A stretch of 64,000 bases of DNA from Chloranthus sessilifolius (GCA_021018995.1 CM037593.1:16458088-16522087); one strand, 5' to 3'. Counted from the first letter of the stretch, positions 12,612 to 25,297 are shown. Numbers and translations: made by a program. Notes: generated from the sequence alone by a model not told the origin.

Positions 12612-13936
12612 ATGCCACCTAAAACTCACCAAGCATCGGCGAGTGCGGCACCTAAGAAGACCACTACGGGTTCTTCTTCCCAACAGCCACCGAAGAAGCC
12701 ACCTATGATTCTTCGTCGGCACCACCCCCATCACAACCAAGGGAACGACCAAATGAGTGGTGGTCTGACAAAGATTTTGAACCCGAGTGGATTATAGATC
12801 CGAAGATTTTCACCAAGCAGGATGAGACCCGGTGGGCCTTTGACTATATTTCCACCGCGGGTTTGATGGGCATCCTTTGCCCCTGTCATGATACTTTTTA
12901 CCCTAGGATAGTTCGACTGTTCTATCAGAACATGAAACTGGTTAAGGACCCGAACATCCTCAAAACAAAGATTGATAATCGGCCTTATACATTTACTTTT
13001 GATGGCGTGGCCGATGCATTGGAATGTTTCCATACGTATAACCACAAAGAGATCGCCCTGGCTAAACCTTTTTCGGCCACATTGGATTATAAGTATGTCG
13101 CTGCTCAGATGACCCATGGCCGAACGGGTTCAGGTCACTCAATTAAGCTGGTCGACTTGCCTCGCGAGCTTTTGATGCTCGATTCTATAATCCAATGTAA
13201 TTTGTATCCCTTACGCCATAAAACCGAAAGAGTCAGTGAAGTCCAAATGGCATTTTTTTTGGCATTTAGCGGTCGATGGTTTAACGCCCCAAAAATGGTC
13301 CTTGAAGGGATGAAATATGCTTACAAGAAGATGCTTGAGGGCGCCAAGAAACCAATTGATGATATGTCGTATGCCCGACTTATTTCTTTAATGGTCGAGA
13401 ATTATGCGGGTGATGACACCTACACCCTCTCCAAGAGTGAACACAAATTGACGGGTAACGTCCAACCATACACCATGGTGGATTGGAACATAACGTATGT
13501 TAAATTGACCAAGAAGCCCTTGGTGGAGGAACCGCCACCACCTGAACAACAACCTGCGGATCAACCACATGGCCCTAACCTACCAGCCCATGATACTCCA
13601 CTTTATGATGAGCCTCCTCGACACCCGGCACATGAGTACATGCCACCACCTTACGGAGGCATTCCTATGCCAACCGTCGCCGATCTCTATGCATTGTTGG
13701 AAGCCAGTACGCGTCAGATGGCGAAGAACAATCGTCTTCTCAACCGCCGACTTGATTACTACGACGCATTGCGCGCCGAGGAGATGCGTTTCATGTATCC
13801 TGACGACTATCTCCAGCGTATGGCGGCAGCGCAGGCTTGGGTCCGGGATGCGTCGACTTCGAGTACGGGCGCTCATGGCGATGGCGGTGCTCAGCCCGAT
13901 GTTGGTGCTGATCCTCCTAGTGATGAGGAGTCTTGA
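12612..13936 (+). pseudogene. Accessory ORF of Tekay-1, downstream of pol, unknown function
   Basis: It begins MPPKTHQASASAAPKKTT, a basic, low-complexity N-terminus. The middle has RIVRLFYQN (near 12908), GSGHSIKLVDLPRE (near 13130-13170) and GRWFNAPKMVLEGM (near 13270-13311). The C-terminus is proline-rich and then possibly helical. The RLFYQ, GSG.S and WF...LE.M landmarks recur in the Tekay-2 ORF (33702-35240) and the Athila ORF (46863-49580), so the three are homologous. It resembles the plant retrotransposon accessory ORFs often filed as putative plant transposon protein. I see no membrane segment supporting an envelope role. It is nearly whole, with about one break. Confidence 0.75.
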
Positions 13937-14384
13937 GGGTTCTTTCCATTTATGAGATATGTATTTATGGGGTGTATTTTGGGGCGAGTTTGAAACAATT
14001 TTGAACAAATGTAAATGTTTAAAACAGGTACTTGGGACTGATGTCCTTTTGAACAATCGTGGCATGGTTGCCACTCACTATTATATCCATACTTTTTGCT
14101 ATATGTGTATTTTGTGTTTTCATGTGGATAATGATTCGTGGTTTATGTTGTTGTGGGTGTTCTATGATTTAATGGTGTGGTTGTTGTTTGAAACTGAATT
14201 TCTTATAGGGTGTGTGTTTGCACAGCTACATTATGTGCGATGTGTGTGCATATAAATGTCAGTTCCTTCTTGTTAAACCTCTACTGTAATCAATAGCTAT
14301 GTTGTCTGGGTGCGCTCCCATCCCAGTGTGTGTGGGGAGGGGGGGGGACCCTTGCGTTTAAAATTTTCGCAGACGAAAATTCCC

Positions 14385-14397
14385 AAGGAGAGGAGAA
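14385..14397 (+). other. Polypurine tract of Tekay-1
   Basis: AAGGAGAGGAGAA lies directly before the 3' LTR start TGTAACG. It is the plus-strand priming site in this family. Confidence 0.85.
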
Positions 14398-16933
14398 TGT
14401 AACGTCCCGAAAATTCGGTACCTGAACGATCTACCTAGATAAGTGGACCAATTAGTCAAACGTTTGATCGAGTCAACTTAGGCTTGGTTGACTTGAGTTA
14501 CTTAGTATGTGATGGATGTATTATGCGAGGGAGGTGTAGTGGATACAGGCAAAGGCATGTACGCACATATATGTTAGTAAGTTATAAGTGCTTAACACAC
14601 AAGGCATGTGTTAAGATTATAAGACCAAAGAGAAAGAGAAGTTATTTGTCTTATGTTTGTTATTTAAAAATTTAAGGAGAGTAAATGAGAGAGAAGTGAG
14701 TTGTAAAACCTAGAGAGTGGCATTCAAAGCAAGTGTTGGGCTCGGAAAGTTAGAGGATCGATCTCGGAATCAAGAGTGTAAAAGTTTGGGGTTTGGGAAA
14801 CCCTAGTGACGGAGATCCAACCGTTCGAATGGGGTAAGAATTACATATCTATGTTTTTTTTTTGTTTAAATTGTTAACTAGAGAATTAAGATTTTTGTGT
14901 AATAGTTAAATGGTTGATAAATAGGATAGATGATGAGGATGGATGATGAGGAGATGAGAAGGAGAGTGTTCAGATCTAGAAATGGGTGAAACCGATTGAA
15001 CGAAATTAGAGTTCGTTCAATCGATTTTGACCGAAGAAAAGATAAGGAAGATAGTAAATGAGTTCTGAGGGGAATCGTTCGAACAATTTGTAAAATCGTT
15101 CGATCGATTCGAATTCTGAAGGAACCTATTGAACGACTTTGAGAAATCGTTTGATCGATTTATTGGAACCTATGTGAACGATTTGAAAATTGTTCAATCG
15201 GTTTTGCTAACTGACAAAGGTATTGTAGAATGAATAGTGGTGGGATCGATCGAACGAAATAGAATTCGTTCGATCGATTTTAGAGTTTCATTCAATCGAT
15301 TTAAATTTCATTTGAACGATTTTGCAAATCGTTTGATCGATTTAAATTTATTCAATCGATTTACAAATCGTTCGATCGATTTGGATGAAATTCAGCTTTT
15401 GTTAAGTTTTTACATACGAGTAGTTGTGTATTGGTATTATACTTATAACTCAATGTTTTTACACTGATAGTGATGAAATAAATGTGTTTGGCCAGGTCTA
15501 GTTTAAGCCGGACCTTGTGATGGTTGAATGCTAACTTGGATTAGACAATCCGAATGTGTAAATGCGAGTGAGGTAGGGGAATATCTGATCTCGTACCCTT
15601 AATTACGATAACATGTATATGATGATAACCTATTAATGCATGTTTCCTTAAAGTTGAGTTGAATTCTAATGTATTCATTTTCAATATAAGTTGAAAATGT
15701 AAAATGTAGAATAGTATATAAAAAATAAGAAATGTGAATGTGAATGTGAAGTGAACTAGTAAAAGAGTTTAATCATCCCAGGGATGTATGTGTAAAATGT
15801 GCATCTGAAGGATGCATCAGCAAGTGTGGCATCCCAGGGATGTACGGTGGATGTAAGGACCCACGAACTTGAACATATGTAAATGAGGTTAAACAAGCTG
15901 GGAGCTTATATTTATTTAGCACGATCACACGGTGAATAACTATATATAGCACATAATTGATTTAAGGTTTGGAGAATACCCAACCGACGCGACGGTATAT
16001 CTGTGACTGACGCGGCAAGATATCCGTGACCGCTACGGCGGCAAATCCGTGCACCAGTAGACATTCCAGGGATGTATAGTAGTGATGTACCCGTCGCATA
16101 TAAGAAAGGAACATGGGTTAAGTTAATAGCAAAAATAGTCTGATTAGAAGACGATGGAGGGTATTCCATCGAGGCTTGATGCTATATTGCTCGGGAATTA
16201 TTTAAGTTACTGTTTTAAGTTATGGGACCAGCCTTGTTGAAATCATAAGCATTAATGAACAACAGATGATGTCATGAGTAGAATGGTAAAAGCACTCTAT
16301 TTATTTTGTTGCATCTCTAATTGTTTCCAATCAAATTACATTGATGAATTCATGCTTTATATATGTCATTAAATGTATGTGAGTAAGTAAGATTTACCTG
16401 ATCAAATATTATCCCTATTGAGCTAAGATGTAGCTCACCTCTTTTGACTATACAACACAGGTTCAGAGTTAGAAGCTGCTGCTGGTGAGGTTGATCCCGA
16501 GGACTTAGATTACGTTCCGAGGGAAGAATCTGAGACTCCTGAGAAGTTCTTCTAAGAGTTTTGTTGCGTACTTTGAAATTTTGTAAGGGAGAGATTTAAG
16601 GCTTGGCACGTCCAGCCATGTTTTATTTATTTTGTAAGAATTAAAATATTTATAATATTCTTTTGTCGAACCATTTTGAGTGACCGTAGTAACGGCACTA
16701 ATGGTTCGGGTTAGTTCTTTTGTCCATACAGAGGTATGGAATTAGAACTATCTTTTGGATTAATGTTTTGATGTGGTATATTATAGAACTGGAGATATGT
16801 TCTGCACTATATTCTTATTATATTTTCAGTATGGTTGGAATGTATCAAGTGTTCCGCATGTTATATGGGGCACGGCCTCGAGGGTCGTGCTGATGGCACG
16901 GATTTCGGGGTACCAAAAATTGGGGCTGTCACA
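14398..16933 (+). repeat. 3' LTR of Tekay-1
   Basis: The LTR is 2536 bp and is the partner of 4117-6644, with the same internal arrays. It ends GGGGCTGTCACA and is followed by the target duplication TCTCA. Confidence 0.95.
14990..15385 (+). repeat. Phased palindrome array in the 3' LTR of Tekay-1
   Basis: This is the 3' LTR copy of the array at 4712-5110, slightly diverged, with the same TTCGATCGAT cores and about 20-bp spacing. Confidence 0.8.
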
Positions 16934-16938
16934 TCTCA

Positions 16939-17149
16939 ACTCACCTCGAGTTGACAATTATTATTCAAAATACTCATTTGTCTTTATTGAGAATCAACAT
17001 GTCACATGCCTCTTTATAACATTTGAAAAGTGTTTTCTAAAAAAGGGTTGCCAAATAAGGCCTAAGGCAATATTTGTCAAAGGCTATGTTCAGCGTGGCT
17101 TTAGCTTTGGTCTTCCACTTGAAATGAAATTAATTTTGGTGAACACTAA
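16939..17149. other. Spacer without recognisable gene
   Basis: This is the continuation of the target that received Tekay-1. It may include the last bases of the plus-strand copia LTR. No coding signal is seen. Confidence 0.5.
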
Positions 17150-17517
17150 TGCTACATATGGCATAGCTCTCTGCTAGCCCCTCCCATAACAGAGTTTACC
17201 TGTTTTAACAAGTTCCCATCCTCCTTACTAACATCTCGCTACCTACTTTAGCAGGTACCCCTTCTTATTGATAACTCCTTGCATAGTAAGATTTTATGCA
17301 AAATTTACCTATTCAGTAGTTTTACCCGCCTCTCTACTCACTCCTTGCCGGAGCAAATTTTATTTGCTCTGATGGAGAATTAGTAGATAGCAAGGAGGTT
17401 GCTGCTATAGCAGGTAAATCCTCCTTTGGAGGGAGTTAGAAAAGAGAATGGGAACCAACTAAAGCAGGTAAACTCTGTCGTGACAAGGGTTAGCAAAGAG
17501 CTATGCCATATGCAGCC
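17150..17517. mobile_element. MITE with long terminal inverted repeats, PIF/Harbinger-like
   Basis: The left end TGCTACATATGGCATAGCTC and the reverse complement of the right end, GGCTGCATATGGCATAGCTC, pair over roughly 60 bases. Both sides are flanked by TAA (17147-17149 and 17518-17520), the 3-bp duplication typical of PIF/Harbinger. It has no coding capacity. The exact outer bases are slightly uncertain. Confidence 0.65.
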
Positions 17518-17530
17518 TAAGACAATATGT

Positions 17531-17700
17531 TGGTTTTAGTCGCTTTCATTTATTTTTTTTGGCTACTTTCAAGTGTTACATGGCTTTTCTTGGTAGTTGG
17601 TTTAAGTAAATAACTGCTGGTTTTGGTCGCTTCCATCTTTTGGCTATATTCAAGTGTTACATGGTTTTTCAAGAAAGTTGGTTTAAGTAAATAAATGCAG
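17531..17700. repeat. Imperfect tandem duplication of about 80 bp
   Basis: Two units share GGTTTT.GTCGCTT, TTCAAGTGTTACATGG and GTTGGTTTAAGTAAATAA. The sequence from 17701 to 18062 shows a poly-A run and nothing else recognisable. Confidence 0.7.
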
Positions 17701-18062
17701 GAAGCTGTATTAAAACAAACAATATCAAAAAAAAAAAAAAAAGAGCAAACAAACAATATCAAGCAGAGAGCGGTCATTAAAGTCATATCAAATAGGGCTT
17801 AAATGGACATTTCAAGATTCTTTGGCATGACATTACTAAAATTTAAAATATAATCAAATTGCCCTTAAACGCTTTCAACCCTTACACCATTTCAATAAAG
17901 TATATGGATGGAAACTTTTCCATATATGATCAAAGCTCACTTAAAAAAATTGGATATGATCCGATGAATATCCACCGTCCTAAATAGGGTCAAAGAGGGA
18001 AGAGTTCAATGAACCAAAATATATAGGGTGGTACCCAAAATTTGACCACTAATTTTTTGGGG

Positions 18063-18560
18063 GGGAGAAATTTCTAAAATCACCCCCTTTTAAAGATACT
18101 TTTCTAAATCATTCACATATTTTTGTAAATATCTAATAAACCCCTGTACTTAAAACTTAGTTATCTAAATGTCCCCTCAACCATAAATATTCACCTTAAT
18201 ATTTACATTTAAAATGCAGTTTTTACTTCATCTTTTTTAAATTAAAAATATCTATTTATTTTACATATTTATTATTTTTTAGATTTTTACTAATTTTTTA
18301 ATATTTTTTTTGTGTAAAAAAATACAATATTCAATTTTTTTTTAATGTAATTTTTACTAGCCTATTGGCCCAGCCAACCAACCTATTTTCTAGAATCTTC
18401 CCCTTTTAAGGATAATTTTGGTATTAAAGTATATATTTAAGTTAGAGGGGGCATGTAGATAACTAAGTTCTAAGTACAGGGGTTTATTAGATATTTATAA
18501 AAGTATGAGGATGATTTAGAAAAGTAACTTTAAAGGGGGGAGATTTTAAAAAATTTCCCT
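18063..18560. mobile_element. Non-autonomous element with terminal inverted repeats over 100 bp
   Basis: The left arm (18063 to about 18180; landmarks CTAATAAACCCCTGTACTTA and TAGTTATCTAAATG) is the reverse complement of the right arm (about 18425-18560; GTAGATAACTAAGTTC and TACAGGGGTTTATTAG). The centre is AT-rich. The long arms suggest a Mutator-like MITE, but I could not fix a target duplication. Confidence 0.7.
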
Positions 18561-18695
18561 TTTTTAATTTTTTTTTTTTCATTTTTTAGATCACATGATC
18601 CAAAAATGGGTGTTGTTTTGAGATCAACTACCACGTGGCACTTTATCAGGATTGGAATGCATGGACTCATCCATATATTCTAACACATATGTCAT

Positions 18696-20130
18696 TGATC
18701 GGTGCCGAAATGTGACTATATTTCGCACCTTAATTCCTACATTTAGCTATCCGATGAAAGCATGTAATGGCTATTATATAGTTTTAGCGGTTGGAGGTGT
18801 TTCTGACCGCTGGATTGTTAAAGAGCATAAAAGAGGATAATTAAAGATTACGCGGGAACAGTGGACCAAGAAGTCAACAAAAACATCAAAATTCGTGAAA
18901 GCAAGTGGCTGGCCTAGCATCCATCAGAAGAAGGAAGATCTTCTCTCTATGTGTCAATCGATTGAGGACAAACTCTCAATCGATTGACCATAAAGATAAC
19001 TTAAAAGATTCAAATTCAAATTCCAATCTGGAAAATCTAGACTCATTCGATTGAGAAAGGATTCTCAATCGATTGAGGCTATTAGGGAATTTATCTCACC
19101 GGCTCATATAAAAAGAAAGCTATGGCTTTGTGTTGGAGCTCTCTCTCTATTCCGGGTTCTTTTTTTAGGGTTCTTTTCGAATTAGGCTCTCTCTTCTCCT
19201 TTAGGATTTTCTTCTCGGGGTAGATTTGTATTTAGGCTTTTACAGTTCTTTTCTTTTACAGTTTGTAAAATCTATTTGTATTTAGGCTTTTACAGTTCTT
19301 TTCTTTTACAGTTTGTAAAATCATAGATTGTATCTAAGAAAAGCATTGTAATGAGATTTTTGGTGATAAATATAAAGTGCATATTTAAGAGAATGGCTTT
19401 AAGTTTTCAACGAGATTGCACACCAAGGATGAGCTGCTAAAACATTTATTTAAGGAGGATGTGATCCCCAGATAAGTAACATTTTTATTATTATCTCCAC
19501 AATTTTTTAGTTTCATCATGGAATCATTCTGCTAAAAGGTGTCTTTCATTGAATATCATTTGAATGTTTCATTATGACCGTTGACCGCGATTATCAACGA
19601 CCATAACCTCTAGATCTGTACCTGTAGGCCGATCTAGGCTGCAAAGTGATTATTTGTTCATTGTCATGATTTAAGAATCTTGAGATACGTTATACTTTTT
19701 ACATAATTCATACCGCAATGATAGGCTGAGTCATCGTTTTTAGATAGGGCATGCCGGATCGATGATCATGTTTTCTTACGATTCATTTTTCTTTAAGATA
19801 AATGATGGTGTGATTGATGTGTTATAGAATTGTGGGTGTAATGGTAGAAAGGTTATAAATCTGGGGTAGCAAATTTCTTGATCATTCTTTTAAATTGTCA
19901 TTTTATTTATCAAAATTTATTTTTGCTTAGATTAATCTTCTTTGTTGCGTTTAGAATCGTGTGGTGATTGTTTGACAAATCGAACTCTCTTCCTTAGTAC
20001 TTCCTTGGGTGTTTTAAATCTCTTTAAAGAATAATTAAATTTTACGCTTCCCTGTAGGTTCGACACCCTTGATTTCACCGTGCTATAACCGATCTTGTGC
20101 ACTTGCAAGGGTACAATTTAAAACAGATCA
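18696..20130 (+). repeat. 5' LTR of the Athila element
   Basis: The LTR is 1435 bp and is the partner of 52965-54354. It carries two motif pairs (18954-19076), a TATA box at 19107-19115, and a perfect local duplication of the GTATTTAGGCTTTTACAG region near 19228-19320 that the 3' LTR has only once. Confidence 0.95.
18954..19115 (+). promoter_or_regulatory. Two 22-bp-spaced palindrome pairs upstream of the LTR TATA box
   Basis: TCAATCGATTGA-type motifs start at 18954 and 18976, and at 19043 and 19065, each pair exactly 22 bp apart. TATAAAAAG follows at 19107-19115. The 3' LTR repeats this (53223 and 53245; 53312 and 53334; TATA near 53376). It looks like the LTR promoter. Confidence 0.75.
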
Positions 20131-20136
20131 AATTTT

Positions 20137-20152
20137 TGGCGCCGCTGTCGGG
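20137..20152 (+). other. Primer binding site, Athila type
   Basis: TGGCGCCGCTGTCGGG begins six bases after the LTR end. This GC-rich site is characteristic of Athila-lineage elements. Confidence 0.9.
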
Positions 20153-20207
20153 AAAACGACAAAAATTTTTAATTCGGAAAGAGATTTGTGTGAAATTGTT
20201 TGACAGT

Positions 20208-20708
20208 CAATCGATTGAGATTTTTTCTTCAATCGATCGACTGTGTTCTGTGGTTGTGGCGTACTAATTTGTCAATCGATTGAGTCGAAAGCATCAATCG
20301 ATCGACTGTTTTGAGTTTTAATTTTTTAAATTCCAACAAGTTAAAATCTGAATTTTTAATTTTGAATTGTGGATTTTCAAAATTTGAATGATGAAATGTT
20401 TGAAATTGTTGAAATTTAAAATTTAGAGCTTGAAAGTTGAATTTTGATTTTTGAAATTTGAAATTTGCAATTTGAATTTTGAAATTTAATTTTTAAATTG
20501 AATTTTGATTTTGAAATTTAGAATTGGCATTCTGGTTTTTGATTTGCAAAATCTTCTTTTTCTTATTTTCTTTTCTTTGGTAAGATTTTGTGGAGTTCTT
20601 TTAGGAATTTGAGAATTTTTAGGTCTCTTGTTTAGGATTTAAAGGATTCTCTTTTATTTTCTTCCTTCTTTTAAGTAAAGTTTTGTAGGATTTTGTGGGA
20701 TTGCTTTT

Positions 20709-20739
<31 letters not shown>

Positions 20740-21217
20740 GAAATTCAAATCTTGATTTGAATTTGAATTTTTGAATTTTAAAATTTTGATTTTGAAATTT
20801 GAATTTCAAAATTTGAATTTTGATTTTAAAATTTTCAATTTTAATTTTGATTTTGATTTTGAAATTTGGATTAAAATTTTAAATTTTCAATTTTTAAATT
20901 TAAATTTTTGAATTTTGAAATTCGAATTTTTATTTTAAAATAAAAAATAAAAATAAAAATAAAAATTATTTTATTGTTAATTGATTGAGACTGGGATATC
21001 ATTTGCCAGCATGTTGACTGAGAAATTTGTGAAATTCTATCAATCGATTGACATTTCTCTGCCAATCGATTGACTAGACCTCTATTGTTGCCAGCTAGAT
21101 TTTTGAACCTCAATCGATTGATTTTAATACATCAATCGATTGACTGATAAGTCTCTGCAGGAATATTGTTGTGTGTTTTGTCTCAATCGATTAAGACCAT
21201 TTCTTCAATTGATTAAA
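20208..21217 (+). repeat. Leader with 22-bp-spaced palindrome pairs and low-complexity DNA
   Basis: Motif pairs start at 20208 and 20230, 21040 and 21062, 21110 and 21132, 21183 and 21205, each 22 bp apart. A further pair lies near 20272. Between them (about 20341-20960) is a low-complexity tract of GAAATTTGAATTTTGA-like words and a T run near 20710-20740. It has no coding role; it is the untranslated leader before gag. Confidence 0.8.
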
Positions 21218-21386
21218 GTTGAAGTTTGTGGGTTTATTGTGGCTTCACTAATCCTTGTCCTGGGTGTTGTGCATGAGTTTTACTCGATCTCATCACCCAC
21301 ATCTACAATCGTTGAATCGTGAAATTGAAAGGTCTTGTAGAGAGAATCGTAAAACCCAAAGGATTCAACATCATCATATTGAAACC

Positions 21387-22800
21387 ATGATAGATCAAAG
21401 ACAAGAAAGGAATGGGAACAATCAAAATATTAATAATGGAAATAATGGGAATAATAATCATAATGAGGGCCCAAGAACATTGGAATATTATAATGATCCT
21501 AATTTTTACAAGGATCAAGATATTATCATGCATGCCCCCATTCTAGGAAACCATTATGATTTCAAATCCGCAGTGATTCAAATGTTATCGATTTTTCATG
21601 AATTGTCCAATGAAAATCCGCATGTTCACTTAAATGAATTTACTGGCGTGTATAAAATGTTCAGAGTTCATAATGTCACCGACGAGATAGCTAAGTTAAA
21701 AATTTTTCCCTTTTCTTTAAGGGATAAGGCAAAAACCTGATTCGATTCCTTAGAACCATAATCTATTCAAAGTTAGGTAGAGCTACACCATCAATTCCTA
21801 AAAAAATATTTTTTCATGACCAAAACCATTGAGTTGCTTCAAAGGATTCAATTCTTCTCCCAACAACCTACCGAAACATTTTATGAATGTTGGGAATGCT
21901 TTAAGGAATGGATTAAAAGTTGCCCTAATCATCAAATTCCAAGATGGCAACAGGTCTAAAGTTTTTACAATGGACTGATTCTAAAAGAGAAACGCATGGT
22001 TGATGCATCTTGTGGATGATCATGCACCACAAAAGAGGCCGATGAATTATGGGCATTGTTTGAAAAGTTATACCAAACCTTAATACAAAATGAGACCATG
22101 GGGCGAACTAACTTGGATGTGACAACTAAATCTCATGTGTTGACTAGAGATAGATTATACGATGTCAACAATAATACTTTAGATCTATCAACAATAGTTG
22201 ACATGTTGTCCAAACAAATGACCATGTTGTTAGCTGCAACCAAGCAAGCTAAAATTTCCATCACCCCCACTGTTTGTTCAATCTGTAACCACTCAAGTCA
22301 CATGGCTAATGAGTGTCCAACTACCTTGTCACTCTTTCCTGATAAACCTACTCCTCAAGAGCAGGTGAATGTGACTCAATCTTATCAGCGGCAGGGTAGA
22401 AACATGTACTCAAATACCTACAATCCGGAATGGAGAAATCATCCCAACTTAGGATGGGGAGGATCAAACCAAACTGGATAGGTGAACCAGCAGTACAGAT
22501 CTAACTCAATGATGGGACAACAGAACTTTTGTCCACAATAGAATTCTAATTTTCAACAGAATTCTCCTTATTATCTTCCAAATTCTGAGTACCAAAAAAA
22601 TCCAATTTTCAATCAGAATTTCAATCAATCTCATACCACCACTTCGAAATATTCTGATTTGGAAGAAAAGAATATGCGAAACATACAAGTTTTTCAGCAT
22701 ATGATAATGGACCAAGTCAGCTAATTGATCAATCAATTGAGTCAATGAGAGGAAGGTAGACTTCCTAGCCAACCCATCAACAATCCTCGAGGTCAAGCAT
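21387..22800 (+). pseudogene. Athila gag
   Basis: From the ATG at 21387 the product starts MIDQRQERNG and is asparagine-rich. The Athila gag domain follows (YKMFRVHNVTDEIAKLKIF near 21647-21705). A zinc-finger-like CSICNHSSHMANEC lies near 22279-22320, then a glutamine- and asparagine-rich tail. Gag forms the particle and binds RNA. Decayed. Confidence 0.85.
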
Positions 22801-22832
22801 CACCTGATGAAGGACCATTGAATAGTCAATAG

Positions 22833-24024
22833 TTGAAAGTTGTTACTGTGTTGAAAAGTGGGCGAGTGATTGATAATCAAGTGGCAATGCCTACGAAATC
22901 TGATAAGGAAGAAGAAGACGCGATTAAGGACAAAGAGCCAGAGAAAGGAAAAGAGAAAGAGTTCCCTCAAATTGTCCAACAAGGACCTGAAGAAGAACCA
23001 GAAAATGAACCCAATCCCTATATTCCAAAGGCACCATTCCCTAAGTGCCTAACACCTCCATCTAGAATGGGAAAAGAACCGTCAAAAATGGTAGAAATCT
23101 TTGAAACATTCAAGCAAGTAAAGATAAATCTTTCATTACTTAAAACAATCAAACAAGTGCCTGAGTACGCCAAATTTTTCAAAGATTTATGCACCCGTAA
23201 GAGAAAGGCATGTACTCAAGTTTTAAAGAAAGTGTTCCTGACTAATCAAGTCAGTTCGATATTGCAATTAAACGCACCTCAAAAACTCAAGGACCTTGGA
23301 GTCCCAACTATTCCATGTGTTATAGGAGGGCAACCAATTGGTAAGGCGCTACTGGATTTGGGAGCAAGTGTCAACCTGATCCCATACTCAGTGTATGAGA
23401 AATTTGGATTAGGAGTATCATTGAAGATGTTTTGGTTGGAATAGATAAATTTATCTTTCCAGTGGCCTTTGTTATTTTGGATATGGAACCACCAGTTAAA
23501 TCAATAAATCAAGTCTCAATCATTCTAGGACGTTCGTTTCTTGCAACCGCTAATGCCTGCATCAATTGTCGAACAGGAGTCATGGATGTTTCTTTTGGAA
23601 ATATGAAAGTCAGGCTCAATATATTTCATACGATGAATCATTCTCCCATTGAGGATGAGGTTGACTGTTTCTACATCGATCAGGTAGACGAAGTAGTGGA
23701 CGAATCTTTACCGTCAATGCTGACCAAAGAAGAATTTGAAACTATTTTGTTGGCCATTTGTGAGGAAAAACGATCTGAAAAGAAATAATCAGAAGAGAAG
23801 AGGGCAAATTCATCAAGTCAAGATGATAAGTTATGCGAGACTGAGACTAAGGTAGAATAGTTACCCATTGAGGCAAAGGATGAGCTGACTCCATCAATCG
23901 AGCAGCCACCAACTGTTAAATTAAAGAAACTGCCTGAGTCACTCAAATATTCTTTTTTGGGACCTCAAGAAACACTGCCGGTAATTATTTCATCAACATT
24001 ATCAGAAAAGCAAGAGCATGATTT
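22833..24024 (+). pseudogene. Athila protease region and linker up to the hAT insertion
   Basis: A charged lysine- and glutamate-rich linker precedes the aspartic protease, whose active-site region DLGASVNLIPYS lies near 23354-23389. The flap side IILGRSFLATANA is near 23519-23557. The reading then enters the protease-RT linker and is cut at 24032 by the hAT element; RT resumes at 43379. Confidence 0.85.
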
Positions 24025-24032
24025 GTTGAAAG

Positions 24033-24150
24033 CAAGGGTCAAAATATCGGTTTTCCGATACGTATCGTCCTGACCTCCAGGACGATACGTATCGAGTATC
24101 GGCCGATACATTAATGTATCGGCGATACATTGAATGTATCGGTTTGATAC
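24033..24150. repeat. Left hAT terminus and subterminal repeats
   Basis: The terminal repeat is followed by several copies of CGATACGTATCG and GATACATT words in both orientations. In hAT elements such repeats bind transposase. The stretch 24150-24615 is AT-rich and holds no gene. Confidence 0.75.
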
Positions 24151-25297
24151 ATTGAAATTATTTTTTTTCCTTCAAAAAATCCTTAAAAATTAAGAAAAAT
24201 AAATTTAATGATTTTCTACTTTTTTTTTACTTTTTTTAAAATATATTTAAAGCTTATTTGATGCATATTTCATAATAGGACGAATCCCTAATTAAAGTAT
24301 TGCATAATTACGACTAAAAGCTTTCAATTTTTTCCTTTCTTTTTTATTATTTAATAAATAAAAATTTTATTTACAGACAACAAAAATATATTAGGATATA
24401 AGTCCACAACAAAGGACAGATCACTCTTAACATAGTTGATTCATTGTACATGACTAATTTTCATTGTACATGACTAATGATCAAATTGTTATTATACATG
24501 ACTAATTATGAAAATTAAAAGGTATATTATAAAAAAAAATTAATTACTTTAGAGCCATATTGAATTTCGTGGTGGTTCTTGGCCCTCGTTATCATCATCA
24601 TCGATGCACGAGCTTTCCCTAATGTTGGCCATATTGATACCCATGATCATGTGTGCCTCCTTGAAACTGAGGCATTAGTGACGAATATGGCTCAGTGTAA
24701 TAGGTGAAGGTTGGTCCTCCAAAAATTTGACCAATAAAGTCATATGGCCCGGGATAGGTTGGTTGAGGCCGATAGTATGGGTTACTTGCTGTTGAATCTT
24801 TGGTATTTTGCAAATTAAATCCCCCGAAGCTAGAAGTCATATAACCCACATCATCTTGTGGACCTTGTGATGGTGGTGGAGGTGGTGTTTGGTAAGATTC
24901 TGACGCTCCTCTTCTTTCAATCCCTTCACCTCTAAATGTAGGAGTGTCATACATTGTTAGCGGGTCCTCGTCCCATGCGACAATACCTCCAGAAGTATAG
25001 AAATCAATATCATCCGCTCCACCACTAGTGCCAGCGTGGGTTTCATCGCCTCCATCATCACCCCCACCATCATCATTATCACTATTGGTGTAATAACCCA
25101 AAAAAATTACGTTAAACGGTGACCTCGAGATTCGTGCCCGACTGGTCATAAGTTTGACCAAGTAGGAGTTCACTAGTTGACTCGAGGAGTGATGAACGGA
25201 TGCGATGTGAAATTAAAGTAAACGTGTGGAGTGTGAGGTGAAATCTGGAACCACATACACCATTTAGGGTGTATGTGCTCAACACATGGAAAATGAG

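Larger units (their letters stand above)
4117..16933 (+). mobile_element. Tekay/Del-type Ty3/gypsy retrotransposon (Tekay-1), both LTRs, decayed
   Basis: It is 12.8 kb long. Two 2.5-kb LTRs start TGTAAC and end TGTCACA, with a tRNA-Met primer site, a polypurine tract and a perfect 5-bp target duplication TCTCA (4112-4116 and 16934-16938). The gene order is gag, protease, RT, RNase H, integrase, then a chromodomain-like tail, as in Tekay/Del chromoviruses. An additional sense ORF and a motif array follow pol. The two LTRs differ at about 7 of the first 200 bases by my count, then agree for long stretches, so it is a moderately young copy. About ten breaks in gag-pol make it a fossil. Confidence 0.95.

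Noticed and set aside
4203-14675. Identical 63-residue ORFs at 4203-4394 and 14484-14675
   Set aside because: They lie at the same place in the two LTRs of Tekay-1; identity reflects LTR pairing and not a conserved gene.
16773-17177. 134-residue ORF crossing the Tekay-1 3' LTR end
   Set aside because: It runs through the LTR boundary and target duplication into spacer, with no domain; chance reading.
25084-25173. N-terminal extension of the ORF 24619-25173
   Set aside because: The part above 25088 is read from the Tekay-2 LTR; only the part below it belongs to the hAT transposase.
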